This document shows, piece after piece, positions 44,376-53,470 of a DNA stretch of 64,000 nucleotides. Positions within the stretch are counted from its first letter, which is position 1. Every line of letters begins with the position of its first letter. The DNA comes from an uncultured Lactobacillus sp. (GTDB lineage: Bacteria; Bacillota; Bacilli; Lactobacillales; Lactobacillaceae), in NCBI GenBank assembly GCA_937874185.1, contig CALNAK010000019.1:186001-250000 (forward strand), given 5' to 3'. Under the pieces are notes generated by a model. That model was given only the letters and a program-made list of their open reading frames with translations. It did not search any database and had not been told where the DNA came from. The translations under genes and the position numbers were made by a program.

Positions 44376-44664
44376 TGACAGTGAAGCAAATGACCTGGCT
44401 ACTCAACAAGCCAATTATTTAATTCATTGTCGTGGCTCCAGTTAAATCCGTACCTCCCCCGGTATCAAGATTTAATTGAAGAATTCAAACATGATTACTA
44501 GGCTATAACACTGTGTTCCAAAATGATTAAATCGTTAAGGTGCATGTTACTACAGCTTACCCTTCAATTTGATATGTGATCGGACTCAACACCGATTACA
44601 ACACGCTTTTCCCTCTTAAATAAGAAGTACAAAAAAATCATGACGTGAGGTCATGATTTTTTTT
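44376..44664 (+). ncRNA. Possible small RNA in 480-bp gap
   Basis: The gap 44194-44676 has no coding frame. On the plus strand a weak promoter (-10 TATACA near 44362) is followed by hairpins GGCT-actcaaca-AGCC and GTACC-tccccc-GGTAT, the latter with a C-rich loop of anti-Shine-Dalgarno type, and by the bidirectional terminator at 44634. Strand and ends are uncertain; it could also be relic DNA. Confidence 0.35.
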
Positions 44665-44665
44665 G
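44634..44665. terminator. Bidirectional terminator of aminotransferase gene
   Basis: AAAAAATCATGAC-gtgag-GTCATGATTTTTT, a perfect stem with A and T runs on each side. Confidence 0.9.
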
Positions 44666-44676
44666 TTTCTATAATA

Positions 44677-45708
44677 CTATTCAACAACTTGAATCCAACC
44701 TTCAGGTGCCTCAACAGTACCAAATTGAATTCCTGTAAGTGTTTCATATAGTTTCTTAGTTACTGGACCAACTTCTGTTTCACTGTAGAAGACATGAAGT
44801 TTACCGTTGTGTTCCAAACCACCAATAGGAGAGATAACAGCAGCAGTACCACAGGCACCAGCTTCCTTGAATTCATCTAACTTATCAACATAAACGTCGC
44901 CTTCTTCAGCACCAAGTCCCAAACGGTTCTTAGCTAACCAAAGTAGTGAGTATTTTGTGATACTTGGAAGAATGGAAGGTGACTTAGGAGTTACAAAGAC
45001 ATTATCTTTTGTAATACCAAAGAAGTTAGCTGAACCGACTTCTTCAATCTTCTTGTGTTCGATTGGATCAAGGTAAACACAATCTGCAAAGCCATTCTCA
45101 TGTGCTTGTTCACCAGGGTAAAGACTAGCAGCGTAATTACCACCAACCTTACTTTGACCAGTACCTTTATGGGCAGCACGGTCATATTGTGAAGTAGTGA
45201 AGTTAACAGGTGTTAAACCACCCTTGAAGTAGTTACCAACTGGCATGGCAAAGATTGTAAAGATATATTCAGGAGCAGCGTGAACTCCGATTTGTGAGCC
45301 AGTACCAATAATTAATGGACGAATATAAAGAGTTGCGCCGTTACCATATGGTGGCACGAAGTCGGCGTTAGCTTTAACAACTGACTTAACAGCTTCAACA
45401 AATTTGTCTTCTGGGAAAACTGGCATCAAGAGTCTTTCACAAGAATCTTTCATACGTTTAGCGTTACGGTCAGGGCGGAACAATTGAATGTGATTATCCG
45501 GTGTACGATAAGCTTTCATACCTTCAAAAGCTGCCTGACCATAGTGTAAAACTGGTGAGGCCTCACTGATATGAAGAGTACTGTCTTCCGTTAATCCAGC
45601 ATCCTGCCATTCGCCGTCTTTCCAATGGGCAAGAAAACGATAAGGTAAGTCCATGTAATTGAAACCTAAATTGTTCCAATCAATTTTTGTTGCATCTGCT
45701 TTTACCAT
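44677..45708 (-). CDS. ilvE: Branched-chain amino acid aminotransferase
   Basis: 343 residues, fold type IV PLP enzyme. The active Lys lies in SKVGGNYAASL, with GQAAFEGMKAYR near 55, EVGSANFFG near 225 and the phosphate-binding stretch GACGTAAVI near 285. It transfers the amino group between Leu/Ile/Val and 2-oxoglutarate; in lactobacilli this starts amino acid catabolism to flavour compounds. Monocistronic. The symbol bcaT is an alternative. Confidence 0.95.
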   Translation of the reverse strand: MVKADATKIDWNNLGFNYMDLPYRFLAHWKDGEWQDAGLTEDSTLHISEASPVLHYGQAAFEGMKAYRTPDNHIQLFRPDRNAKRMKDSCERLLMPVFPEDKFVEAVKSVVKANADFVPPYGNGATLYIRPLIIGTGSQIGVHAAPEYIFTIFAMPVGNYFKGGLTPVNFTTSQYDRAAHKGTGQSKVGGNYAASLYPGEQAHENGFADCVYLDPIEHKKIEEVGSANFFGITKDNVFVTPKSPSILPSITKYSLLWLAKNRLGLGAEEGDVYVDKLDEFKEAGACGTAAVISPIGGLEHNGKLHVFYSETEVGPVTKKLYETLTGIQFGTVEAPEGWIQVVE

Positions 45709-45892
45709 ACTTATATCTCCTTCGTTAAATTAAAAATAAATTAGATAGATTAAATTTATCATAATTAATGATACCAAAACTGTCAATGATAAGTCAGCTT
45801 TTTCAACACAGTAGGGTAAGTGCTTTCTTTAGGTAAGGACGCAGTATTTGGCTACAATAGAATGTGTATTGAAATATTTGGAGGAAACAATT

Positions 45893-46744
45893 ATGAATAA
45901 AAAGAGATTAATCCTCTCGACAATTTTGGCCTTTCTATTAGTTGTAGGTGGACTATTCAGTTTTACTGGATGTGCTCAAGCGGCTAAGTCTAAGAAATAT
46001 GTTCAAGAATCAATTCCAACGGTTTTCTTCCACGGCTATGGTAGTAGTTTCAATGCCGAAACTCAGATGACTGGGGCGGCTAAGAAGGCTGGTGTAACAA
46101 AGACGATTGTTCGAATCAACGTTAGTCCTAATGGTTATGCCAAAATGATTGGATCGATCCCTAAGAAAGCTAAGAATCCAATTATTGAAGTAAATTATGA
46201 TAATAGTAAAAACACTGATAATCATGTTGCTGGATTGTGGGCCAAGAATGTTATTGAACTTTTACAAAAAGAATATAAATTTAAAAAAATTAATTTAGTT
46301 GGTCATTCGATGGGTAACATGGCAATTAATTTTTACATTTTGGATAATCCCAATAATAAAAAATTGCCTAAGATAAATAAAATTGTTGATATTGCTGGTC
46401 ATTTTAACGGATATATCGGTGAAGCGGATGCGTATAGTGATGTCACTTTAGCTAAAAATGGTAAGCCTGATAAAATGGATCCAGCTTATAAAGAACTATT
46501 AGGATTACGTAAAACATATCCGACTGAAACCAGAGTGTTGAATATTTACGGTGATAAAGATGATGGAACACATTCAGATGGAGCAGTGGAAAACGTTTCG
46601 TCGAAATCATTGAAATATTTAGTGGCAGGTCGTGCTAAGTCTTATCAAGAGAAGAAGATAGTTGGGAAGATGGCGCAACATAGTAAACTTCATGAAAACA
46701 AACAAGTTGATAAAATATTGATTAACTTCTTGTGGAAAAAATAA
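45893..46744 (+). CDS. Exported alpha/beta hydrolase, DUF915 type
   Basis: 283 residues. Signal peptide MNKKRLILSTILAFLLVVGG ending SFTGC, a possible lipobox, so it may be a lipoprotein. FFHGYGSS (oxyanion region) and GHSMGN (nucleophile Ser) mark the fold; Asp in YGDKDDGTHSDG and His near AQHSKLHEN can complete the triad. ATG at 45893 with GGAGG 9 nt upstream, preferred over 45848. Same family as the truncated gene at the window start. Confidence 0.87.
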   Translation: MNKKRLILSTILAFLLVVGGLFSFTGCAQAAKSKKYVQESIPTVFFHGYGSSFNAETQMTGAAKKAGVTKTIVRINVSPNGYAKMIGSIPKKAKNPIIEVNYDNSKNTDNHVAGLWAKNVIELLQKEYKFKKINLVGHSMGNMAINFYILDNPNNKKLPKINKIVDIAGHFNGYIGEADAYSDVTLAKNGKPDKMDPAYKELLGLRKTYPTETRVLNIYGDKDDGTHSDGAVENVSSKSLKYLVAGRAKSYQEKKIVGKMAQHSKLHENKQVDKILINFLWKK

Positions 46745-46750
46745 AATTAA

Positions 46751-46811
46751 AAATCCTCTGTATAAATTGGTTAACGCAAGACTACCAATCAATACAGAGG
46801 ATTATTTTTTA
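46751..46811. terminator. Terminator between convergent genes
   Basis: AATCCTCTGTAT pairs with ATACAGAGGATT and encloses an inner TTGGT/ACCAA stem, followed by TATTTTTT. It overlaps the stop of the SHOCT gene. Confidence 0.85.
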
Positions 46812-47036
46812 CCTTAAATTGTTTTTACGTTTTAGATAATCAGCATCAGAAATGTTACCCTTAGCATATTCCTGGTCCAAAATATCCTGTGCATTATTTT
46901 TAGCATTAGTATGGCCATTGCTCATGAAGTAAACAGCGACAAGAATTATCAAAAGAATAATAATTCCGTAGAAGAACATTCCGCCACCCATGAAGCCCAT
47001 ATTCCAAAGTCCACGACAACCTGCAAAATTTATCAT
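46809..47036 (-). CDS. Small SHOCT-domain membrane protein
   Basis: 75 residues: a Gly/Met-rich N-terminus, one membrane helix (FFYGIIILLIILVAVYF), then a C-terminal SHOCT motif (ILDQEYAKGNISDADYLKRK), an oligomerisation module found in many small bacterial membrane proteins. Role unknown. GGAG about 11 nt before the ATG. Confidence 0.75.
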   Translation of the reverse strand: MINFAGCRGLWNMGFMGGGMFFYGIIILLIILVAVYFMSNGHTNAKNNAQDILDQEYAKGNISDADYLKRKNNLR

Positions 47037-47127
47037 TGCCCAGCATCTCCTTTGATGGTCTATACAAATAATTATAATTACTGATAAAGGCTATCGCAAT
47101 AAAATTGACTGGACGTTTAGCCAAGTA

Positions 47128-48117
47128 TTACATGGTACTTTGTCTAAAAATCAGTTTTGTTGCTAGAACGATTCGTTTTACAACGTGATTAGGATTAGTC
47201 AAAAGGTTTTCCATCAAATCAACAGCTGCTGCACCCATCTGAACTGTTGCGACGTCAACTGAACTCAACTCAGGATTAACGTAGCGGGCTAGGGACGTAT
47301 TGTCGAAACTGAAAATATTTACACGGTCAGGAATATTGATGTTGGCCTCTTGTAGAGCTTGTAAAGCACCAGCTGACATTAAGTCATTAGAGATAAAAAA
47401 AGCGTGTGGCAGGTCATCTTGAAGTTTGATTGCCTGTTTCATTTGCTGATAACCGGAGTCTTTGGTGAAATCACCTTTAAAATAAATTTTATCGTTAAAA
47501 ATATTGTGACTAAGCATTGCTTTCTTAAAGGAGTTATAACGGAAATCAGCAATCGTTCGAAGTCCATCAGTTGATTGTTCCTCACCATAGATTAAACCGA
47601 TATCATTAATTTCTTGGTCGACAAAGTAATCAACGACTTTTTTAATTCCATAACGAAAGTCGGTTAGAACGGTATCGAAGCCATCCGCAAATTGATCATC
47701 ATCAATGAAAACAATATTCTTGGATGCCTGTGACATTGTAGAAACTTGTTCTTGGCTGAATTTCCCAACAGCAATTATTCCATCAGTATCATTGGGGATT
47801 TTATCAATATTATTATGGAAAATTCGGGTAATTTCAAAGCCGTAACCAGGGGCTTGTTGCTCGATTCCTTCACGAACTGTCATATAGTAAAGGTCATCTT
47901 GTTCTTTGGATTCGGAATACCATTGGACTAAAGCAATGTGTTTTTGAAAGCGTTTGTTGGGATGATTTGCTTTTCGATAGTTCAGTTCGGTAGCAATTTT
48001 TAAAATATTATTCCGAGTTTTGTCAGTAACCGAAAGGGTCAAATCATTATTGAGAACTCGGGAAACGGTCGCAGGTGAAACGTTGGCCTTATCAGCTATA
48101 TCGCGCAAAGTTGCCAT
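47128..48117 (-). CDS. galR: LacI-family regulator of galactose operon
   Basis: 329 residues. N-terminal helix-turn-helix LRDIADKANVSPATVSRVLN followed by the periplasmic-binding-like sensor domain. Last gene of galK-galT-galR and overlapping the galT stop by 1 nt, so it likely represses its own operon in the absence of galactose. A candidate operator, TACTAAATATTTACTTA at about 50762-50778, lies between the galK promoter and start. Confidence 0.88.
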   Translation of the reverse strand: MATLRDIADKANVSPATVSRVLNNDLTLSVTDKTRNNILKIATELNYRKANHPNKRFQKHIALVQWYSESKEQDDLYYMTVREGIEQQAPGYGFEITRIFHNNIDKIPNDTDGIIAVGKFSQEQVSTMSQASKNIVFIDDDQFADGFDTVLTDFRYGIKKVVDYFVDQEINDIGLIYGEEQSTDGLRTIADFRYNSFKKAMLSHNIFNDKIYFKGDFTKDSGYQQMKQAIKLQDDLPHAFFISNDLMSAGALQALQEANINIPDRVNIFSFDNTSLARYVNPELSSVDVATVQMGAAAVDLMENLLTNPNHVVKRIVLATKLIFRQSTM

Positions 48118-49562
48118 TAATGTAACCCTCCTATAAATTTATCGAACGCAGCTTGTCCTTGTTTGTCCCACTTGAAGACTCCTGCATCTTCAAGAACTCT
48201 GGCAAAAACTAAGCCTGTTTCTTTGTCCACAATTTTATCCACATTATCGGAAGTAAAATCATATTTATCTTTTAATTTATCAGCCCAAACCTTGTGGTAA
48301 GCCTCCATTTGATTTGGTTCATTTAATAGATATTTACCGACTTCATGAAGCTCAGTTTTCAAGCGAGCGGGTAAAATAGCACGTCCCATAACTTCAATCA
48401 AACCGATATTTTCTTTTTTGATGTGCTGAACATCTTGATGTGGATGGAAAATTCCATCTGGGTATCTGGTAGATGTTTGGTTATCACGCAAAACGATATC
48501 CAAAATATAGTTAGCACCGTCACGATGAGCGATTGGTGTAACTGTGTGGTGACGAATTCCATCGGTGTAGGCACGAATATCAACTGATTCGTCAGAATAG
48601 TTTTTCCAATTCTCGTGAATCAGAGTTGCTGCTTGAATTAATTTTTCAGGGTCCTGGCTAATTAAACGGATAGTTGATAGTGGCCACTTAACGATTCCAG
48701 CTTTAACATCAGGAATATTCAGGTTAATATTGCGCACGATTGGTGCTTTCATCATTGGAAAATCGTGTTTACCACCTTGATAATGATCATGGCTAAGCAT
48801 TGAGCCACCAACAATTGGTAAATCAGCGTTACTTCCGACAAAGTATTGTGGGAAAATTTTCGTAATTTCTAATAGGTTGTTAAAAGTGTGTTGATTGATG
48901 ATCATTGGTTGATGAACTGTGTTCAAGAAAATTGCGTGTTCACTGAAATAGGCATAAGGGGAATATTGAAAGCCCCAAGTCTCACCACTGAGCATGAAGC
49001 GGATAACTCGGTGATTACTTCTAGCTGGATAACCCAAACGTCCGAGGTAACCTTCATTTTCTAAGCAAAGTTGGCATTTAGGATAACCAGTTTGTTTTTG
49101 TTTGCCCGCTGCAGCGATTGCTTTTGGGTCTTTTTCTGGTTTGGAAAGGTTGATTGTAATTTCCAAATTACCATAATCTGTCGCAACGTCGTAAGAAATA
49201 TTTTTAGCAATAGCTTTAACTTTAATGTAGTCATTATCTTGACTTAACTGATAAAAATAGTCCGTTGCTTTTTGGGGATCATCTTGATATAAATCCCAGA
49301 ATTTATCATTAACTTTTGAAGGTAGGGGAGTTAAGAAGTCCATCAATTGGTCATTGAGGATTTCTTTAGCTGTCTGGTTATCTTCAATTTTATTATTGAT
49401 GATAGCTGTTTGAATTAGAACAGATTTAACATCTGTTGAATCTTGATGATTATCATCACCAACTAAAGCACAGATTCGGTTATATAAATAAACTCGGTCT
49501 AATTCTTGATAGTCGTTATCACCATTGATTATTTGATCGACAAAGTTATCGACACAAGACAT
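48117..49562 (-). CDS. galT: Galactose-1-phosphate uridylyltransferase, type II
   Basis: 481 residues, the long Firmicute form, without the HPH motif of the short form in its usual place but with GGSMLSHDHYQGG holding the His pair and CQLCLENEGYLGR near 175. It swaps UMP between UDP-glucose and galactose-1-phosphate. Overlaps galK and galR by 1 nt each. No galE or galM in the window. Confidence 0.93.
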   Translation of the reverse strand: MSCVDNFVDQIINGDNDYQELDRVYLYNRICALVGDDNHQDSTDVKSVLIQTAIINNKIEDNQTAKEILNDQLMDFLTPLPSKVNDKFWDLYQDDPQKATDYFYQLSQDNDYIKVKAIAKNISYDVATDYGNLEITINLSKPEKDPKAIAAAGKQKQTGYPKCQLCLENEGYLGRLGYPARSNHRVIRFMLSGETWGFQYSPYAYFSEHAIFLNTVHQPMIINQHTFNNLLEITKIFPQYFVGSNADLPIVGGSMLSHDHYQGGKHDFPMMKAPIVRNINLNIPDVKAGIVKWPLSTIRLISQDPEKLIQAATLIHENWKNYSDESVDIRAYTDGIRHHTVTPIAHRDGANYILDIVLRDNQTSTRYPDGIFHPHQDVQHIKKENIGLIEVMGRAILPARLKTELHEVGKYLLNEPNQMEAYHKVWADKLKDKYDFTSDNVDKIVDKETGLVFARVLEDAGVFKWDKQGQAAFDKFIGGLH

Positions 49563-50746
49563 TATTTTTCCACCTTTGAAATTGAGATTTCACTTGGTCC
49601 GTTTGAGATTTCAGCGATATAGAAGTCGGCTTCGTAACCAATTTTTTCTTTATAAATTTTACCAACATTAATTTGGAAGTCGTCAATTTTATCTTTATCG
49701 ACAATTGCGATGGCACAACCACCGAAGCCGGCACCGACCATTCGAGCACCCAGAACACCATCTTGTTCCCAGGCAGCTTCTACTAAGGTATCAAGTTCAA
49801 TTCCAGTGACCTCATAGTCATAGTGAAGTGAGATGTGTGAGGCGTTGACCAATTTACCGAATTCAATAAGATTATTTTCCTTGAGATATTTGATTGCTTT
49901 AAGAGTTCTTTGATTTTCGAAAACAGCATGGCGAGCACGACGAATCAAAATATCGTCATTGATCAAGTATGAATTACGATCGAATTCATCAATTGATAAT
50001 TCACCAAGTGATTTAATATTGAGTTTGGTTTGAAGTAAAGCTAGGGCGGCTTCACATTGACTACGACGTTCATTATATTTTGAATCAGCTAAGGCGCGGT
50101 GCTTGTTGGTGTTCATGATGACAATCACGTTATTTCCCAATTCAACTGGGGCGTAGTGATATTCCATAGTGTTGGTATCCAAGAGGATGGCTTGGTTTTC
50201 TTTACCCATACCGACCGCAAATTGATCCATAATTCCTGAATTAACTCCAATAAAGTCATTTTCATCTTTTTGTCCCATTTTGACTAAATCGAGTTGGTCG
50301 ATATTTAATGAGTAGGCATCGTTTAAAACAGTTCCCATTAATAATTCGATGGATGCTGAAGAAGATAGACCAGCTCCATCAGGTAAATTTCCGTGAATAT
50401 AAAGATTAAATCCGTGATCTAATTTGTGACCAGCTTGGGTAATGAAATAAATCATACCTTTAGGATAATTGGCCCAATCGTCCTCTTTTTTGTAGTCTAA
50501 GTCATCAAGTGAAAAGTCAATGATTCCCTTGTCTGGTAAGTTTTCTGAGAACATTTTTATTTTTCTGTCATTACGATTTCCGAAAGCAGCATAAGTTCCT
50601 AAACTAATAGCGCAAGGAAAAACATTTCCACCATTATAGTCAGTATGTTCACCAATCAGATTAATTCGACCAGGTGAAAAAAATAATTTTTCGGCTTTTT
50701 CATTAAAAATATCTTGGTATCCTTTTAAAATATTCTTAGTATCCAT
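49562..50746 (-). CDS. galK: Galactokinase
   Basis: 394 residues. Signature GRINLIGEHTDYNGG near 32 and the GHMP ATP loop LPDGAGLSSSASIE near 120, third motif GARMVGAGFGGCAIAI near 345. Phosphorylates galactose at C1, first step of the Leloir pathway. ATG at 50746 with GGGGA upstream; an in-frame start at 50782 is less likely. First gene of the operon, with promoter and cre directly upstream. Confidence 0.95.
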   Translation of the reverse strand: MDTKNILKGYQDIFNEKAEKLFFSPGRINLIGEHTDYNGGNVFPCAISLGTYAAFGNRNDRKIKMFSENLPDKGIIDFSLDDLDYKKEDDWANYPKGMIYFITQAGHKLDHGFNLYIHGNLPDGAGLSSSASIELLMGTVLNDAYSLNIDQLDLVKMGQKDENDFIGVNSGIMDQFAVGMGKENQAILLDTNTMEYHYAPVELGNNVIVIMNTNKHRALADSKYNERRSQCEAALALLQTKLNIKSLGELSIDEFDRNSYLINDDILIRRARHAVFENQRTLKAIKYLKENNLIEFGKLVNASHISLHYDYEVTGIELDTLVEAAWEQDGVLGARMVGAGFGGCAIAIVDKDKIDDFQINVGKIYKEKIGYEADFYIAEISNGPSEISISKVEK

Positions 50747-50760
50747 AATAGATTCCCCAT

Positions 50761-50813
50761 TTACTAAATATTTACTTAACAAGAATGATAGCGCTTTCTG
50801 ATGATTAAAACAA
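50761..50813 (-). promoter_or_regulatory. galK promoter with cre over -10 and candidate GalR site
   Basis: Minus strand -35 TTGTTT (50813-50808), 17-bp spacer, -10 TATCAT (50790-50785). On the plus strand cre TGATAGCGCTTTCT (50787-50800) covers the -10, predicting CcpA repression. The imperfect palindrome around TAAATATTTA (50761-50778) could bind GalR. Confidence 0.65.
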
Positions 50814-50893
50814 GTTTCAAAGATTTAAAAATATCAATAAAATGTTATGATTATATGCAAGTATGTATTCATCGGGAAAAAAGAGGAAGATTA

Positions 50894-51760
50894 ATGAAAA
50901 CGGCAGTTGTCACTGATACAGCATCGTACCTAACACCTGAGCAAATTAAGAAGTACAATATTACGGTCTTACCAATAACTGTTATTTTGGGAGACAAGCA
51001 ATATAAGGAAACTGAAGAATTAACTGACGACAAATTTTATGACTATTTAAGAAATGAACCAGAGTTACCAACAACTTCCCAAGTATCATTGGGACAGATT
51101 CAAGAAGCATATGACCGCTTAGTAGATGAGGGCTACGATACGATTATTTCAATTCATCTATCTTTGGGTATTACATCATTTATGGATAATTTAAGAATGT
51201 TTGTAAAAACATATGATAGAGCAACTATTTATCCATTTGATTCAATGGCCGCTAGTGCTGCTGAAGCTGACCTTTGTATGTTAGCTGGATCAATGGCACA
51301 AAAGGATATCGATCCTGAAGTTATTGTTTCAAAACTGACTGAATTACGTGAATCAACTGATATTTACTTTGCGGTTAATGATTTGAAACACTTGAGCCGA
51401 ACAGGTCGTTTAAGTAATCGTTCTGCAATTATCGGTAGTTTATTGGATGTGAAACCACTCTTAACCTTTAAAGATGGTAAAATTTTTGCCATTGGTAAAG
51501 AAAGAACTATGCATCGTGCATTTAGAATGATTTCACTTGAGATTCAAAAATACGTCGAAGAGCATCCTGATTATAAATTACACATTACAATTGTTGATTC
51601 TAATAACCGTGAGATGTTGGCTAAATGGGTAAATGATTTCACAGAAGTTTTCCCTGATGCTAGAATCTCTCAAAGTCATTTAGGACCAGCTATTAGTGTT
51701 CACACTGGTGAAAAGACTATGGGTGTTGTTTGGGACAAGGACCTTTTAAATGAAAACTAG
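50894..51760 (+). CDS. DegV-family fatty-acid-binding protein
   Basis: 288 residues. DegV hallmarks: TDTASYLTPEQ at the N-terminus, LPTTSQVSLGQ near 60, a middle Ser/Asp stretch (PFDSMAASAAE) and NDLKHLSRTGRLSN near 165. Binds a single fatty acid; FakB-type members present it to the FakA kinase. ATG at 50894 with GAGGAAG; longer frames are not needed. Overlaps the next gene by 11 nt. Confidence 0.9.
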   Translation: MKTAVVTDTASYLTPEQIKKYNITVLPITVILGDKQYKETEELTDDKFYDYLRNEPELPTTSQVSLGQIQEAYDRLVDEGYDTIISIHLSLGITSFMDNLRMFVKTYDRATIYPFDSMAASAAEADLCMLAGSMAQKDIDPEVIVSKLTELRESTDIYFAVNDLKHLSRTGRLSNRSAIIGSLLDVKPLLTFKDGKIFAIGKERTMHRAFRMISLEIQKYVEEHPDYKLHITIVDSNNREMLAKWVNDFTEVFPDARISQSHLGPAISVHTGEKTMGVVWDKDLLNEN

Positions 51761-52100
51761 AATTATGTTATACGTTGATGACGTTGATATGGGAGTTGAA
51801 TTTTGGACAGATGAGTTCGGCGGCAAAGTTGTTGCCAGACAGACTCTTAATGGCGGTTATCAAAATGTGATTGTGGGAGTTTCAAATGAAGTGGAGTTAT
51901 CCATTTTTCCTAAAGATTACATCAGAATTTATTCTCCAGAAGTACCAGAAACCGTACCATCATTGATGTTCTTCTCGGATGATTTCAACCATCTTCATGA
52001 TGAATTGCTGAGTGCGGGTGAGATTACTGAGGTTAATGGAACACTAACTTTCAACTTCCAAGATCCAGAAGGTAATTATTTTGTCGTTGCTAAGGCTTAA
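51750..52100 (+). CDS. VOC-superfamily protein
   Basis: 116 residues with the two beta-alpha-beta-beta-beta units of the glyoxalase/bleomycin-resistance fold (MLYVDDVDMGVEFWTDEFGG; LTFNFQDPEGNYFVV). Few clear metal ligands are present, so catalysis is uncertain. Translationally linked to degV by an 11-nt overlap. Confidence 0.82.
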   Translation: MKTRIMLYVDDVDMGVEFWTDEFGGKVVARQTLNGGYQNVIVGVSNEVELSIFPKDYIRIYSPEVPETVPSLMFFSDDFNHLHDELLSAGEITEVNGTLTFNFQDPEGNYFVVAKA

Positions 52101-52195
52101 TTGGATATAATAGTAACTGGACTACCTTTTCTAATATCACAAAAGAAAAGAACAATACGTTTAACTCATTTCAAATAGTAAGTAAACGTATTAAT

Positions 52196-52251
52196 GTAAA
52201 ACAGCCACAATTCGTTTTTGGAATTGTGGCTGTTTTATTATTTTTTTAAAA
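52196..52251. terminator. Terminator between convergent genes
   Basis: AAAACAGCCACAATTC pairs with GAATTGTGGCTGTTTT around a short T-rich loop; T run follows. A close copy stands at 53284. Confidence 0.88.
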
Positions 52252-52714
52252 TAACGAGCTTACTGTTTGTGGATTTGTATTTGTTTATTAATTTAGCAGT
52301 ATTTTTATCGTCATATGAATAGACGAATTTCAAAAAATCCCAATAATCATGGTCGAAGTGTTCACTGAATTGTTGTGGCATTTCGGACCGATTATTTTGA
52401 TCCATGTGATAGTCTAAAGAGCGTTTGATGACTCGATAGACTGCCTTATATTTATTGATTTTCAACCAGATGATGACATCAGCTTGAGGTAAACGATTAG
52501 AAAATGTTCCTCCATAATTGCCATCGATAATCCAATTATCTTGTTGCATAAATTCTTTTTGATATTCAGAGAACCAGTCTTTGGCGTGGTTTGAATAATC
52601 AGTCGTGTGCCAAATACTATCTAAGTGTAATAGGGGATAATGGGTTATTTCTGCTATTTTTTTGGACAGTGTTGATTTACCACTGCCACTTCTACCAATG
52701 ATAACGATACGCAT
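52238..52714 (-). CDS. P-loop adenylate kinase-like (topology modulation/FlaR-type) protein
   Basis: 158 residues. Walker A GRSGSGKST at the N-terminus, then HLDSIWHTTDY and DNWIIDGNY, a pattern shared by proteins often annotated as topology modulation or FlaR-like kinases. Biochemical role unproven. Its 3' end overlaps the convergent terminator. Confidence 0.78.
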   Translation of the reverse strand: MRIVIIGRSGSGKSTLSKKIAEITHYPLLHLDSIWHTTDYSNHAKDWFSEYQKEFMQQDNWIIDGNYGGTFSNRLPQADVIIWLKINKYKAVYRVIKRSLDYHMDQNNRSEMPQQFSEHFDHDYWDFLKFVYSYDDKNTAKLINKYKSTNSKLVILKK

Positions 52715-53470
52715 AATATCACCTCAGTTGATTTGATAAAGAAAGTATAGTCTTTAATTGATTATTAATATGTTTTAAAACTAAATTTATATTAAATTAG
52801 GGAAGATGTGTTATAGTATTCGAATGTCATTCCGACGGTTCATATCAAAAATGATATTGAACCAGCATTTACCCTTAATTGAACCTACACAGGTTAAAAG
52901 TTTTGATGATGGATTTTATGTTTACCCGGAAGGCTTTAGATTTTTTCAAATTAAACAATTATCTGATTGAATTACCTGACTTAGAGATTCATCTGGCATT
53001 GAGGGATGTTTTTAATTGTTTGGTTTGAAGTTATAAAACCCAGTAGTGTTAAATATTCAACTTAGTTGGTATTATTCAACTCAAATTTTAAACGTACCTA
53101 ATCGGGGGACGGCAAAACAAGAGAGTGCAGCAAGCCGTTTAGATTCTGAGCATTTGCAGGACTTCACGAATTATATGCGCCTTTTGCGTATGATTTGGGA
53201 AATTAGGCAAGCACAGGAATCTGGCTTGCGTAGCTCGTTTTAGATAGAGAGCAAAACAACATGGTTAGCTCTTTTCAAATATTAAAGTGAAACAGTCACA
53301 AATTCGTATTTTGAATTTGTGGCTGTTTTGCATTTTTTAGAACTCTTTTAAACACTGTAAATCGTTTTGAATGGAATTTTACCGATATTGTCATATAGTA
53401 TAGGTACATTAGAAAACGACAGTAGCAGCTACTTGCGATTTTTGTTTGAAGATTATCGGAGATGAATATT
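52715..53470. other. Gene-poor 755-bp stretch
   Basis: Holds no convincing gene. Short frames exist (for example ~48 codons from 52825 and 65 codons at 53046-53243), but none has a good ribosome site or a recognised motif. The block 53090-53240 is richer in G+C than its flanks and may be foreign relic DNA. It contains a terminator-like hairpin at 53284 and the promoter region of the epimerase gene. Confidence 0.5.
53284..53340 (+). terminator. Terminator-like hairpin, near-copy of the one at 52196
   Basis: AAACAGTCACAAATTC pairs with GAATTTGTGGCTGTTT (one G-T) and is followed by GCATTTTTT. The preceding CTCTTTTCAAATA also matches the sequence before the other copy, so this is a small duplication. 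Confidence 0.7.

Noticed and set aside
44376..44664. T-box, tmRNA or M-box
   Set aside because: No T-box AGGGTGGNACCGCG, no tRNA-like ends, no tag frame, and no synthetase or transporter gene follows.
45815..45835. cre box upstream of the lipoprotein hydrolase (AAGTGCTTTCTT)
   Set aside because: Central CG is lost; too weak to call.
53046..53243. 65-codon open frame
   Set aside because: No ribosome site, unusual residue content, no recognised motif; treated as part of a relic non-coding stretch.
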